Positions 1 to 14,700 of a stretch of DNA of 64,000 nucleotides are shown piece after piece. The first letter of the stretch is position 1. Every line of letters starts with the position of its first letter. Under the pieces are notes generated by a model that was not told the origin of the DNA, ran no database searches, and was given only the letters and a program-made list of their open reading frames with translations. The position numbers and the translations under genes are program-made. The stretch is from positions 7,494,001 through 7,558,000 of the forward strand of contig CM072806.1 in assembly GCA_037013495.1 (NCBI GenBank), given 5' to 3'. The DNA comes from Hippophae tibetana (lineage: Eukaryota > Streptophyta > Magnoliopsida > Rosales > Elaeagnaceae).

Positions 1-1728
1 CTGTCGGTGCGGTTATCCGCGAATAACCAAACCCGCAATTTTTTTGCCCATCCTTATGTATGGTTGCTTCTTTCGTCAATTTCGTGCCACCGCTACTACT
101 AATTTATCTTCCATCTCATTTATAAGATAATATTTGATTAAATTGTAAGTTTATTAATTTATTTTGTTATATATTACTAGTAAATTAGAGGGGGTTATTT
201 TTTTATATATTTATAAATTTTGGTATATTTTGTGAACCTATCTAAATATTGTTATTTGTATATTTATTTAATTATTAATAAATTTTCCTCGGTGTACCGT
301 CGACATTGAAGTATATTTTTCATATTAAAATATTGAACCACTTAAATTATTGTGTGTCATTTATTTTTCTCATTTTTTATTATTTTACTGTTACTCATAA
401 TTATATATTTGTGCAATCAAATTAAACACAAATTTTAATTTAAAATGTTTTTTGAAAAATTATAAAACAAATTAACCCGTAAAATTTATAATGATAAAAA
501 TAATATTATAATAATATTCAATTAAATGATATTTAATATTAAACAAATTTAAAAGATGGTAATTCAATCGAAATAGTTTCTTATTAAATATAGTTTAAGA
601 TTAGATTAAGTTTAATAACAAACTTATATAAAATTAATATAAAATATAATATTTTTATAATTATAAATTTAAAAAATATTATTTTTGTTATTTTTTTATT
701 TTTTTTCCGTCGGTGCTAAATTCTTTCGCGTGAAAGCAAGGGAAGTATATTACGAGCATATTATAACATATAAAGAGAAAAAGGATCGATTAGAATAATA
801 AAGTAACAATGGCTTATCGGATTCTCTACCTAGCTTTCCATTAATAAAATTCATTGGCTCTTAGAATATATAAAATCGATTGGCTCTTTAAATTAGGTCA
901 TGATCCCAAGAGTCGTATCTTCATTTGAATTACTACAAAATATATTCGGTATTGATTTTTGAACTTCCATTGGATTTGAAATCCTGTGAAACAACAATAC
1001 ATTAGTATTTATAATCCTATTTAGAGGATTTAGACCTTGATTTATAAATTGACTATCTATTAATTAAGCTTATATACAATAATCCCACATGGGGAATATT
1101 GCCTTTTCTCCAATATATTGTTCGAATCAGCTGGTTTGTTTATTCATTCTTCTTTTCTTAAATAAATAAAAAAATTAATTAACCATTAATCCTATCTTAA
1201 TTAATTAGATAAAGTATATGATGTGATGACGAAAGAACTATAGTACAACAACACGTATTATATATATAAATAAACAAATTATTCTAGCGAAAACTTGGCT
1301 TTTGTTCAATTTAAATGCTCCATTAATAATTTAATTAGTTCTTTGAATCCAAGCTTTCATAATTAAACTTTGATTATAAATTTGTCATAATTTAGTGAAA
1401 ATTCCTTATTGTGTATATTTTGTGGGTAAATTGTACTTCCCAATTAGCCAAAAGACTTTTGCAAGATAACAAGTAAATAGTTAAAACTAGAGAAAATTGT
1501 AATACATTAAGTGATTTATGCTATATTGTTTTTAATATAAGAATTTAAATAAGGTAAATAATTTAATTTAAAGAATTTTCGTGATACTTTATTTTATAAA
1601 ATAATGTTTTAATTAAAAATTTGTTAAAATAATGAGTTTCCTTAAATTTATTTAAAAAAAATTATAATGTTTTTAATTTAAAAATATAATAGGATTTCAG
1701 CGTAGTAACACAACGACGTACTGCGAAT

Positions 1729-2005
1729 TTAAAACACGTAATTTCTTCTTCCACCATAATCTTATAGTTAATTGCCTTATATATATATATATATATATAA
1801 TTAATTAAGGCAATTCACAAATAAGATTAGGGTGGAAGAAAAAAAGTAAGTAATACGTGTTTTAAATATTTATTTTTATTAAAATAAAAATTATTAGATA
1901 CCAAGACGAAATCAATAATTATTAATAATAAAATTTTAAAACACGTATTACGTATTTTTTTCTTCCACCATAATTTTATATGTTAATTGCCTTAATTTAT
2001 ATATA
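1729..2005. repeat. Foldback (hairpin) repeat with a third arm copy
   Basis: A left arm (about 1729-1780) reads AAAACACGTAATTTC, then CTTCCACCATAATCTTATAG, then TTAATTGCCTTA. About 20 bp of AT dinucleotides follow, then the same arm inverted (about 1798-1868). A third copy in the left-arm orientation begins near 1938 and runs to about 2005. The hairpin of roughly 60-bp arms around an AT loop resembles a foldback MITE. No coding sequence or clear target duplication was seen. Family assignment is not possible from the sequence alone. Confidence 0.6.
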
Positions 2006-5000
2006 TAAATTGCCTTATTTCTTCCGAAGCACAACCAAATGTCTAGGGTATATGTATATACATATTATGAATGTGTGGTAGATAAACACCTGCATTTGTT
2101 TTTTAAATTTTATGATTTTATTATTTTTATATCAATAAATAATAAAATATCTATGTAATAAATATATATTTTAAACTTTTTGTTATTTTTTATTCTAATA
2201 AATATAAAAATATTCATATAATAAAAATATTTTATATGAATAGTTATTTTGTATTGTAATTTTTTTATTATATTAAAAGTGATGATTTATATAGTTAATA
2301 ATTACTTATTTAATAAGCGTTCAATCAATTCAATTGTGTGTATTATATTTTTGTTAAATGTTTATATAATAAATACATTTTTATGAATGATTATTTTTTA
2401 TAATATAATTATTTTTATTACATTAAAGGTTACAATTCATATAATTAATGATTATATATTTAATGAATATTAGTTTAATATGAGCATATCATATTTTTGT
2501 TTTTTTTACTTTTTATTATTTTTTATACCAATAAATATCGAAATATTGAAATAATAAATATTTATTTTTTTTATCTTTTTTTTTATATTTTTAAAATAAT
2601 AAATATCAAAATATTCGTATCAAAATTTTTTATGAATAGTTTTCTATAATGCAAGTGATTTTCTTACGTTAAAAGTGATAATTAATACAATCAATGATTA
2701 TATATTTAATGAGTTTTTGATCAATTCACTTGTAATGATAACATATTTATTTTTGTTGAATGTACATATAATAAATATATATTTTTATAAATACTTATTT
2801 TGTATAATAAAATTATCTTTATTACGTTAAGAGTGATAATTTATGCGGTTAATGATCATTGATTTGATATAAATTATTTTTTAAAAAAGTTTATTAAATT
2901 CAATCAAGTCATGTAGGATAAATTTAAATAATAAAAATATTAATTAAATAACTTCACATTTTCTGTTATATTTGACTATTTATTAAATAAATTTACGTTT
3001 ATATTGTATTTGAATTCTATTGCTCATAAAATAGTTACTATTATATATTTATTCATCATTAAAGTAATAAATAAATAAATTATTTTTAAGAGTATTTTTT
3101 AAACCACTTTATAAAATATTTTAACATAAAATTTTAATTATAATAAAAACACCTAACAAAATTATATTAAAAAGCTTACTTTTTTATTTTATTTTATGAT
3201 TTTTTTAAAACAATAATAATTACTACTGGATAATTAATTTTACTATATATTTATCAAATTTAAATTATCAATAAGTGCATATTATCCTAGCAATTCTTCC
3301 TCTTCCTTCTATATATCTCTTTTTGTTTTTTTAAGCTTTAACTTTACTTTTTCTCTTCTCTGTTGTATATTAATAAATATTTTATCTCGTATAAATAATA
3401 ATTTGTATAATTTTATGTTTTGATGATTTTATTTATATTGACTTTAGATTTTATTAGCGTTGAATTATTATTTTGAAATCCCTTTGTTCTTTTTTTTTTT
3501 TGGTTGCTTCTTCTTCATTTCAATATATCTCCTTTTGATTTTTATTTTTAAATTTTTAACTTTACTTGTTTTTTTATCTACACTAATAAATATTAAAATA
3601 TTATTATAATAAATAATAATTTTATAATTTATATTTAATAACTTTATTTATATTGAATTTATATATTATGAACTTTGAATTATTATTTTGGAAGCCTTAA
3701 TGGTGTTAAACTAATTATAATTTTTTATATCGATATTATGTTATAACTAAAAAAATCACATATCAACAAAACATTTTTTCAATTTTTAAAACTATTTATT
3801 TAAAAAATATATATTATAAATTATTATTTTCAAATTTATCACCGAGGTATTTTCATACATCTAATTTTATTTCTTACATTTTTCATAATATAACTATTAT
3901 TGTTTAATTTTTTGTTAAATCAAAATTTAAATATTATTATATTTATAAATACTTGTCTACTCTTATATTTATTCTATAATTAAACAATATATATTATTCT
4001 TTCTTTCTTTTTACTTTTTTGACTAATTAACTTAAATATTATTTTTATTTAAAAAATAAAAGAAAATTTAATTTAATTTATTAAATGGCTGCATAAATTA
4101 TGCTAAGTTTTAAAAAGGCTCAAGTTAATAAGATTAATATTTGATTATGAAAGTATTTAATTTTTTTTTTGGGATTTATGATTATAAGAAAAGGTTGAAC
4201 TATACTAAGAAGTGATAATGTGTTTTCTTAAAAATATATAATATTTTCTTAATTTTTTATTTTATTTTAATTTATAAATCTAAAATATATAATGTATATT
4301 ATTAAATAATATTTTAGAAAAAAATTGAAACAAATTAGATTGATCAAATCATAAATATCTATTGATATACATATCAATACTTAGTCTCATGCATTTGATA
4401 CGTAGATTAAACCAAATCGTTTAGATGATAGATCAATCAGATAAAATTGGATCATATTAAATAATGAATCTATCATGTTAGATCAAATTTGTCCTATTGT
4501 TATCTTAGGAAAACATGTGTAACTTTGGAGAGTAGATAAGAATTATGAGTTGTCTATTTTAAAAAGGTTAATTCGGTGAAGATTTCTTAATTCTTATCAA
4601 ATTTACATTGGTATTATTTTATAAATATAAGTCTTACTATTTTATCACTAATATCAGCTTTCAAGTTGTGTATTTTTAATTTTTGTAAATTTTATAACTT
4701 TATATTTTTAATATATTTTCTTGTATTTTTAGTTCATTTGCCTTTTTTCCTTTTTTTTTTTGCAAAGTAAGTGAGAAGAGGCAACATTTTTTTAACTAAA
4801 TGAATAGCTTAAAGCTCTATATCATATCAATTTTATAGATTATACAAATATTTTATATTATTCAAATGATCAAATTAGACCGAATTTAACATTAAATTAA
4901 TTTAAATTATCATGATTTAATTTAAACGCGTTTAATATGAGATAATTAACTGAATTTTTTTAATACTTAAAATTAGAGTTGTCTACGAGGTAAGACAGGG

Positions 5001-7572
5001 TTAAATATCCCTTCATTTTTACCATCTCTAATTTAAATTTTGTCCCTATCTCCGCTTAGAATCCTCGTGGGGATATATCGGGGATTGTCAACGAGAACAA
5101 AGACTCTCCAATGAGAAACGATGATCCAAATAATATTTTAAATATTATGTTTTAATAGTAATTCGTTTTTTAGTAATTATAAAAAATTAAACTAATAATA
5201 AATATTTATAATTAATTTATATATGAAATATAAAATATATAATATATTATTTATGATAAACTTGAACTTAAATATAACTAAATCTATAAAAAAAAAATTT
5301 ATATATATATATATTAAAATATGATATTTAGTTTTGAAAAACCGAATAGGAATGCAATTTTCATCTTTCCTTCCCTTATATTATAAAATACGAATCCCAT
5401 TTCTCACTCCATATTCCTCGTTTTGTTCTCCCCATCATTGGTTCCAACCGGATAATTACTACAAAGATTTACATTATTAAGAAAAATTAACAACCCTAGT
5501 TAAAATATATGAGTTAGATATAAATTATATTTTTTTTTATAATTTTAAGTTTTAAAAATATTATTTTTATTATTTTTTAAAATTGTTTTTAGTTATTAAA
5601 AATGTAAGGAGAGAGAGAGAGAGAAAGAGAATGATCCTAACTTTAAATATTCTATATGCCTAAATAAATTACATGTAAAATATATTTTCACAATCTTCGT
5701 ATTGTCACGTTGTTTTCAAACTACATAATTTTATTTTTTAAATTTAATAAAAGATATATGTTAGAGAGTATTCAACTCAGAATATCTATATTAAAATACT
5801 ACTAATAGTACTCTAATTCAAATATAATTTATTTTGGATTTTTTTCTTATAATAGGCCTATATCATGTAATAGTTTAAAAAATGGCTAAATTGTATTTTA
5901 GTTTAAAAATGAACAAAATTTAACCTTAAATTTGAAATCATATGTTTTAGTCAATTTTATTTAAAAATAAATAAATAAAAGATATGTTAGCTCCATTTTA
6001 AAAAATATAATTATTATAATTATAAACAAATATTAAGATCTTATAAATTTATAATTAATTTTAAATACACAAATCTCTTTTATCATATCATATCATGTAT
6101 TAAAATTTTATTTTAAAAAATAAAAAAATAATTTATTTTATAATAAAATAAATATAAATTTATATGTATATTGAAAATGATATGTTACGCATTTTAATAA
6201 TTCATAAATAATATAATAAATTATTATTAATAATAAAAATAATAATTATAATTATGAAATAAAAATAATATTCATAAAAATAATTAAATTATTAAAAAAA
6301 TTATTAAGTCTCACAATCCAACTTTCTACAAGATACAATACAAACATAGAACATTATATTTCAAATTTTGTATGAAAATATTATCTAATATAATATTATT
6401 ATAATTATTTTTATTATTAATATAGTAAAATATATAAATTATATATAATTAATTATATTTTAATACTTAAATAAATTTATTATTAATAAATATTTGTTAT
6501 CTTAGTAATAATTAAAATCATAATAATATTATAGATATGTGTTCAATGTAATCTATTTTTTAATTTTTTAATCTTAAATAATTTATTTTTTTAAAATGTC
6601 AATAATTTTAATCTATAATTTTAATAATTTAAAATTTTATAATTTATTATTATTATTTTAAATTATTTTATAATAAATTTTTGATAAATTATTTGTTATA
6701 AAAAAAATATTTTTTATTTATAATAAAAATAAATTATTATTTATTAAAAGTTTGAACGATGGGAATGACAATTAGGAAATGAGAGAGTTAGAAAAGGAGA
6801 GGATGAACGGCAAATTGTTCATTAGGTTATAATTTATCTATTTTTAAATTAAAACTTAATTTAACCTTTTTTAAAATTATATTATGAAATGTCTTTTATG
6901 TACAAAATCTCATTTATTTTCACGGAGAATGGTGCTAGTGGAATTTTAGTTTTAGGCAAACAAATATTTTAATCCGATAGTTTTCAATAATTTTTAATTG
7001 AAATGTATTAATTTTATATTTTCAAAATTATTAAATTAAAGTATATAACTTCAAAGTTACGAGATTAATCACTTTTTTTACTATATACTATATCTATGCG
7101 ATTAAACCAAAGCGTTAACCCAATTTTTAATCAAAAACTTTACGTATCTTCTTTAACTATATATTAAAAAAAAATTAATTTAGTTTTAATCGATAACTTA
7201 AAATAGAATAATTTTTTTAACTTTTTCAAACCACTGGGTGCTCAAGACAACTTATAAAAAGTCTCATTTAAATCCCACTGATTCTAGAGTTACACACAAA
7301 AAATTAATAGATGGATTGGAATGAAAAATTAAATTATTTTAAATAATTTAATTTGATTCGGTTCAATCTAATTTGTAAATTTTTAAATTATTCAAACCAA
7401 ATTATATCGTTTATACCGTTATATTTATAATTTATATTTTATAAATATAATAGTATAAGTAGATTAGTGTTAAATCCTTTAATATTCAACTTGGTATTTA
7501 CAAGTTCAACAATTATGAATATCAAAATTGTTAACGTTATTGAGGTGATTATTGTTGAAAATCAAAATAACT

Positions 7573-7722
7573 TAATAAATAGAATGATTGAAAGATGTAG
7601 AAAAATAAATAGAATGATTGAAAGATGTAGAAAAATAAATAGAATGATTGAAAGATGTAGAAAAATAAATAGAATGATTGAAAGATATAGAAAAATAAAT
7701 AGAATGATTAAAAGATGTAGAA
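7573..7722. repeat. Five-copy 30-bp tandem repeat
   Basis: A 30-bp unit (AAATAAATAGAATGATTGAA plus AGATGTAGAA) is repeated about five times with only one or two substitutions, so the array is young or homogenised. Because 30 is a multiple of three, it creates an open frame with the ten-residue repeat INRMIERCRK. That frame is an artefact of the repeat length: flanking codons are AT-rich and no splice or promoter context supports a gene. Confidence 0.85.
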
Positions 7723-8799
7723 AAGATAAGTCGGTAGATAATATTTGTGTGTCGATAATTATTTTTTAATTTTATATTTATGTGATATTGATTGCGTTAA
7801 GAACTATAAATAGCCTATTTGCATTTAGTTTAATCATTTCATAAAAAACAAATAAGTCTTTATAATCTTAGTTTGAACGTGATTTGTCTTTTGAAATGTA
7901 TTATAGTGTCTTTTATTGTGTGTATAATAAAAGTAATTTGTTTACTTGTTTGTATCGAATATTAGAAAATTTAAAGTGATATCTTCTAAATTTTACTCAA
8001 TAATTATGTTTCAAATTAGGGTAAAAAAAAGTTAATAATATGAAGAAAAAAAATAATAAACTTATTTAATTATCAAATTTTAATTAAATTCACATAGATC
8101 CACGAACTTTTAAAATGTACTATTTGATCTCTAAATTTTTAAAACTTACACATAGATATCTAAATTTTTAAATTCAACAATTTCATCTTTAAAGTTATAA
8201 ATTTTTACACATAGTTACTTACTTTGCTACTAAAATAAATATTTGTTAATTAAAATTTGGGGATAAATGGTACACGTTTTTTAATATATATTTTAATGTT
8301 TATATTCTAAATGGTTATGAACATACTAAATCAAATCAAACTAATTTTATTCTATTTAAATCATATAAATAATTCAATTTAATTTTTTAATTTTTTTAAA
8401 ATTCGAACGAAATCTAACCTTATATCCACCTCAGATCCTATTCCCCCCACCAAGTCAAAAGTGCTTACCATTAAATAAAAAAAAAGTCATCAACTAAATA
8501 AAACATCAGCTGGTCACAAGGTTAAAGACTTAAAAGTACAACCGGTCCCAAGAAAAGTAAAATAAAACTAATTTTTATTATTATTACCAAACTAAAAACC
8601 CTTAAATTAAAATTTGAGAAAAATTCTTAATGGAAATGAGATTTCTGGCCAACCATGTTTCCAAGTGATGTAGCTTTCCTTGCCCGATATCATTGTAAAA
8701 TATGTGAGTGGATTTTCTAGTTCCTAGAGTCAACATCAAGTGATGAGAGGATTCTACATATCAAGGTTAATTAAATAAACTCCTACTATCCTAAAGTCA

Positions 8800-11700
8800 C
8801 TAAGATACTGAATGTCTTCTACTTCTTGATGGGGTTGACTTTGTTCCATCAGCATTTGTTGAACCAGGGCTTTCTGATGTATCAGAGCTGCTAATATCAA
8901 TGCTCTTTTCTTTGCTAGACCATAGCTTAGAGAATATCTTTTTTGACATAACCAATCCTTTCGTTTTATTGGAAGATACCTTTTCTTCATTAGCTTTGTG
9001 ACAATTATTTCCATTCGTGTTATCACCTGCTACCACGTTGCCAGAACCTAACTTTAAGCTACCAATCTCTCCCTTTATAGATTTGATATCCTCTGCTGTT
9101 GGAACAGCATCCCAGTCCTCTTCTGTGTTGGTTGTGGTAGACCTTGAGCTCCCATGAGAACCACCGGGAATCAAGGCCTTGATGGACTTTGGTAGCTCTG
9201 GTGTGCTGTTTCCAGCGGATGTTCTTGTAGCTCTAACCTGCTCAAAGAAAATGACTTGCACAACAACTCGCAAAGGGAGTCTCTCATTTTGCACAGCATG
9301 CATGCAGGCTTCTGCTGATAACTTTCGGCAATCCATCAATCTACATATTCGCTTCCTCTCACTCTTGCTGATCCCAGGATGTTCCTGGACCCGTAGAAAA
9401 CCAATCAGAAAAAATAATTAATACGAGATAGAGTCATTGCTCTTTGTTGCAGATTAAATTTCACATATGTATACCAAAATGTCTTTCCCTATTATTATTG
9501 TGTTATTTTAGTTATTTTGCTTTTGAGTTTGGAATGAGAGGTTCTTTTACAAGTAAAAGTTGTTATTTAGTTCTCTTGATTATGAAAAAAGGTTTACAAA
9601 TGTGATTCATTAAAGGTAAAGTTTGATCATTTAATGTCTTTCCCCCTAAACACAACTAATTCAATGTTTCACCTATTTTTTTCCTACCATTTTTGAAGCT
9701 CGAAAGGTAGATAAAGAATTTAATGTTAGTCTCTCATTTTTGTCACATGATTGATGAAAACAATTAAACAATATAAATATTAAAATTTGTCTTTAATCAA
9801 CACCTTTTTATCAATAAAAAAACTAAATGACATTGGTTAAAAGCAATTTAACTATACCTAAAGCCTAAACAAAGACACTATTCTCACCTTTTTACCCTTT
9901 TTATTAATAGTGTCTATATCTCTGAAATTCAAGACAAGTTTTGGTCTCAAACCAAATTATACCAACAGAAAGAAGTGGAGCAAAATTAGTAAATGAAATA
10001 TAATTGGTAACTTGTGTGGAGGCTGGACCAACAATATTTAAGACTCACCTTAAGATACATGTCAATGGCACGGTAAAGTCCATCATGAGATGGTCTTGAG
10101 AAGCCCGATACAATTTCAGCAAGACTTACAAATTTTGCCAAAGGTAGGTTAGGATCACGGGCAACTTCTGCAAGGTAACCATCAACTAGTTTTGTTACCT
10201 GGATCTTGGAAGCATTTGATCCAAAACCATGGCTCTCCTGGAAATCATTTTCAACAGGAGGATCAGCACGTGCCGTAAGTTCATTCGTCACAAATGCTTC
10301 AACCATGCTTTGAACTATATCAACATCATTTATTGTTGTATAATCTTCTGGGGCTCGAATCAAGAGATCGGCTACTGTAGCATCTTCAAGCTGTTGGCTG
10401 ATTCTCCTCATCAATTCATGTCTTACTGCATCCCCACACTCTAACAATATTGCAGCTCTTAACAACTTAAGCAGGAAACTACAAGAAGCACTTTTTTGCT
10501 CAGTGGGCAATAACTGCAAAAGAGTCTCCACGATTGATCTACATTTTATGATATCACCGCACTGAATTTGACCCTTGCTAAAACCTGGAAGCTTTCTGAG
10601 AGCATATGCATGCAAGGCTTCTCCAATTACATCATTAGAGGTTTTTCCCTTGGCCTTAATTTTTGTTATGATCCGCTTGTATAAATCAAGTTGAAGCTCA
10701 CAAAGGTCTTCTACCCACCAGTCCTTGGCGACAATATGCTGTTTTCTTTCACCATTCCAATGTGGATCGTTACCATTTTCGGATAGAAGCTTCTTTCTAT
10801 TATAGGTGTATGACCAATCAACCTTGGAAGTATCAATGGAAGCTTTGGAGGCAATAGAATCAAGGCAGTGGCTGACCACCTTAAGTTCCTCTGACCATGG
10901 AAGAAGAGATTTTGTGGTCTGAAGAACAATAATAGAGTCTTTCCAACTCCGAAAGATGCTGGAGTTAAGGAACACATCAACCTTGTATACTAAATTTCCT
11001 TTCTCAACTGTTTCATACATCTCCAGGTACTCTGCCGCACATTGAGTTGCAACCACATTGTAGGCATTCAGAGTAACTGTCATACCGTAACAGTACTTGG
11101 CACATATCTCAAAAGCAGCAGGGCCACCAGGAATATCAGGAATGTGGATTTCGTCACTGTTTTCCTCTATAGTGGTTGCAACCAGTTTCTGCAGGCGAGC
11201 ACTCTTGGACAACAAGGGAAACTACAGAATCCAGATGAACTTAGGATATTAAATTGAGCACAGAACTATAAGTATATGAAGAGTTCATCATGAAAAACAG
11301 ATAAAATCAATACTTTGAAACCCTATAACTGATTATATAAACCAAAGCCTGTTGGCTGGCTATTACTTATTACGTATACGATGTCCAACAAGAGATGCCA
11401 TTCTGTTGGTTCCACAAGGGAAAGGCATAGCTAGACAACAAGAAAAGTGAAATAATAGTCTTTGTTCCCACGTTTGGAAAATCACTAGACAGGAGAAGAG
11501 GATGGCACAAGATATATCATATAATTATGACCAATCTGCCAACTCTAAGTCTTCTTTTGCACCAAATTTTACATCATTTTGTATCAAAACTTCTACCAAA
11601 TTTTTACCCCTCTTCAAACCCATAACCCCATATATCATACTAAAAAATATATATATTCCTTAGTAAAATATAATATTCATTTTATTTTATTTTTTAATTA

Positions 11701-14700
11701 ATTCTTTAATAATTTTTATATTCAACCATTACTAATTATATATTATATTAATTAATTAATAATAATAAATTTAAAAATTATATTTTTAAAAAGAAATTAA
11801 AAATCCATTAAATAAAATATTGTATTTATTATATGAATTAAACATTACATTTAATTAAAACTATATATTAATAGATATTAATTCTCTAAATTATTATATT
11901 CATCCCACAAATATTCAATTCTTTAACTCTATGTTGTATTTAGTATTTTTTTTTTACTTGTTTTGTATCATATACTTTATTTTAATTTACTATATGTAAT
12001 AAAAAAATATAAAAATATTTTTAGAATTTTTTTAAAAAAACTGGAACGTGAACAATGTTTGTGCCAAATTAACAGTATTCATTGCATTAAATTTAGTGCA
12101 AAAATTGGGGTTGGATTTGGGCAACTTTGCACCAAATTTGATGTTTTCTTGTATGTTTGGATATTCTCTGAGGCCAGAATAAATTCGTTCAATTCCTACT
12201 TTTGGTAAAGAGATTACATCCTTAAAATAATTGAATCCTACACTACATTTGAAAATGAAAATTGGTTTCATACCTTATGAAGATAAAACTTTGTACTTCC
12301 AACATTTACAACTATGTCGGTCGCTAACTCAGTTGCCACATACCTGAAAGCACAAATATTACTTGGTTACATCAAAGATAATCAAGATACTTTAATAAAC
12401 TCCATTCTTAATTTTAATCACTTCAGGGCCTCGAAAAAGATGACAAAAATAACTATTCCCGTAAGTTGAAAGCACAAACAAAAGTTTTGCAGAATATCTA
12501 TGATATATAATTGCAAGATTCTAAATCAAAACATTTCAGCTTGATAGTTATTTTCTAAGTTAATTTAGAACAGCAAAGAGCATCGAATCACTACAGAATA
12601 TGATCTATTCCATTTTCAACACAAGCACGTGTATATAAGAACTATACAACTTAAGTAGGTGAATTTTTTTTCAACATAATAGATACAAACATGCATGTAC
12701 AACATCCCTTATACATGTCAACTCTTGTGTAAATCAGTATAGTAATTTGGTAAGCACAAAGTTAGAATGGATAGGTTCGTGATGGACATACAGCAGTAAC
12801 TAAATCACATTAAATTTGGCTCCAAGAACAGGAACAAATATTTGAATTATTTGTGCCCTTTCAGGAGCAATAATCAGAGCCCCTTCAGAAAAGATGCAAC
12901 TTGTTACTGTTAGAGACTAGAAATCAAATGCAAAAGCTTCTATTTTATTGAAAATACTGATTATGCATAAATAGCTTATACATAAATAGAAAATGACAAA
13001 TCACGCCACCAATGCAACAAATTGAAACTAACAGCAATCATAGAGAATAGCTTTATTCTAACAGAAAAAGACCACGTAAACATCCAAAAAAATCAGCAAC
13101 TAACTCCATCAATCCCTCTCTTAAACTAATTACCATGAGCAATTAGTTTACACATGTAATTTTGTACACTTCTAACTTTTATCTGAGTTTCTGAAAATCA
13201 TCCAATTTCAAGGGCTTGGTCATCAAGTCTGTAACTTGTTCTTGAATACCATAATACTCTAACTTGATAGTGCCGTCATTTGTTAGGTCTCTCAAAAAAT
13301 GAAATCTTATATCGATATGTTTGCTCTTTCCGTGCATTATTGGATTGTTTGAGAGTTTGATTGTAGAACTGTTGTCATACCAAATGGTGGTACACTCTTC
13401 TTGAGCATGCTCCAACTTCTCCATAACTCTTCTTATCCAAATGGCCTGACTTGTATTGTCTACAACAGCTACAAATTCTACTTTTGTAGTAGAAAGTGTA
13501 ACTATTGGCTGTTTTTTGGATAACTAAGAGACTACACCTAAGCTCAATAAGAATACATATCCTGAGGTACTTTTTCGATCATCTGTATCATGTGCATAGT
13601 CATTGTCTGTGTATACAAATAGCTCTTATGTCCCTTCTTTCTTGTATAGAATTCCAAAGTTAGATCTTAGGAAATTTGGATAAAATAGTATAATCACAAA
13701 TTCCCCCTCCCAAGATCTTCTTTAGCAGAATATCAAATAACAGAGAAATAACAAGAATTATAGTGAAAACTCCAAATTAGAGAAAAACCACTTTCGTTGT
13801 CAAAAGACAACCAGAGAAAAATTCACTATGTGGAAAATTGTTACAACCACACTCTCAGTAATTTTCTCACACACCCAAAAGACAAGAACAACTACAAGCC
13901 CAAGAGAATTTTCCCACAAAATTCTCTAACTCAAGAACTTCTCATACAAGTTTTTCTCTATTTTTGGGATGATTAACAATGAAGAAATGAAGCCATATTT
14001 ATAGCCTTCAAGTTCTCATTTCATATGCCAAACATTTCTTCATTCAACAAAATTAGGCTACCTAATTTTTCTATTCTTTATTCAAACAAGGTTAGGCATC
14101 TCCATCTTTGACAATATGGTAAGCCACCTTCCATGAATTTTCTTCTAAATTAGGCACCTCCTATTTTGACTAACAAACCTAATATTATTTTTAATCAATC
14201 ATAACAGATGTACCTCTCGGATACCTTAATATTCTTTTGGCAGCCTATAAGTGTATCGTTGTTAGTCTGACCATAAATATGCTAATCAAACTAACACTGA
14301 ACATCATATTCGATCAAGTTGTAGTGAGATACATCAAATTTTCCACAATTTTCTTGTAATAGGACTCATTATCACGTACTCCCTATTTATCTCTACTTAA
14401 CCTGAAACCTGGTATAATAGGATTGCTTTCAACCATACCAAAACATTTCAAAACTTCCATGGCATATGTCTTTTGACAGATGAAAATTCCATCTTACTAC
14501 TACAAGACTTCTATCTTAAGAAAAAAGCTCATCTTACCTAAATCCGTTATATCAAAAACACTCATAATTGAATTTTTCAACTCAATCATCATAGCCTCAT
14601 CATTCTCAGTGTATATCAAATCATCAACATAAATGCTTACAATTAACACCTTATCGTCTGCATTCCTTTTGGTGAACAATGTCTACTTATTTAGGCATCT

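Larger units (their letters stand above)
1..8799. other. AT-rich intergenic spacer
   Basis: No convincing gene is visible. Long stretches are more than 80% A+T with short poly-A/T runs and AT dinucleotide tracts (for example 1772-1798 and 5301-5312). Stop codons are dense in all frames. The only organised structures I can support are the foldback repeat near 1.73-2.0 kb and the 30-bp tandem array near 7.6 kb, listed separately. It lies downstream of the minus-strand NPY-family gene that ends at 8800. Confidence 0.7.

Noticed and set aside
4979..5460. GGGGATATATCGGGGATT and TCCCCATCATTGG motifs suggesting a MITE
   Set aside because: I could not align the two ends as convincing inverted repeats or find target duplications.
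7467..7769. 100-aa open frame with INRMIERCRK repeats
   Set aside because: It is created by a 30-bp minisatellite whose period is a multiple of three; no other support.
11550..12140. Repeated TTTGCACCAAATTT in the second NPY intron as a MITE boundary
   Set aside because: Only about 14 bp recur, in direct orientation; no clear terminal inverted repeat or duplication.
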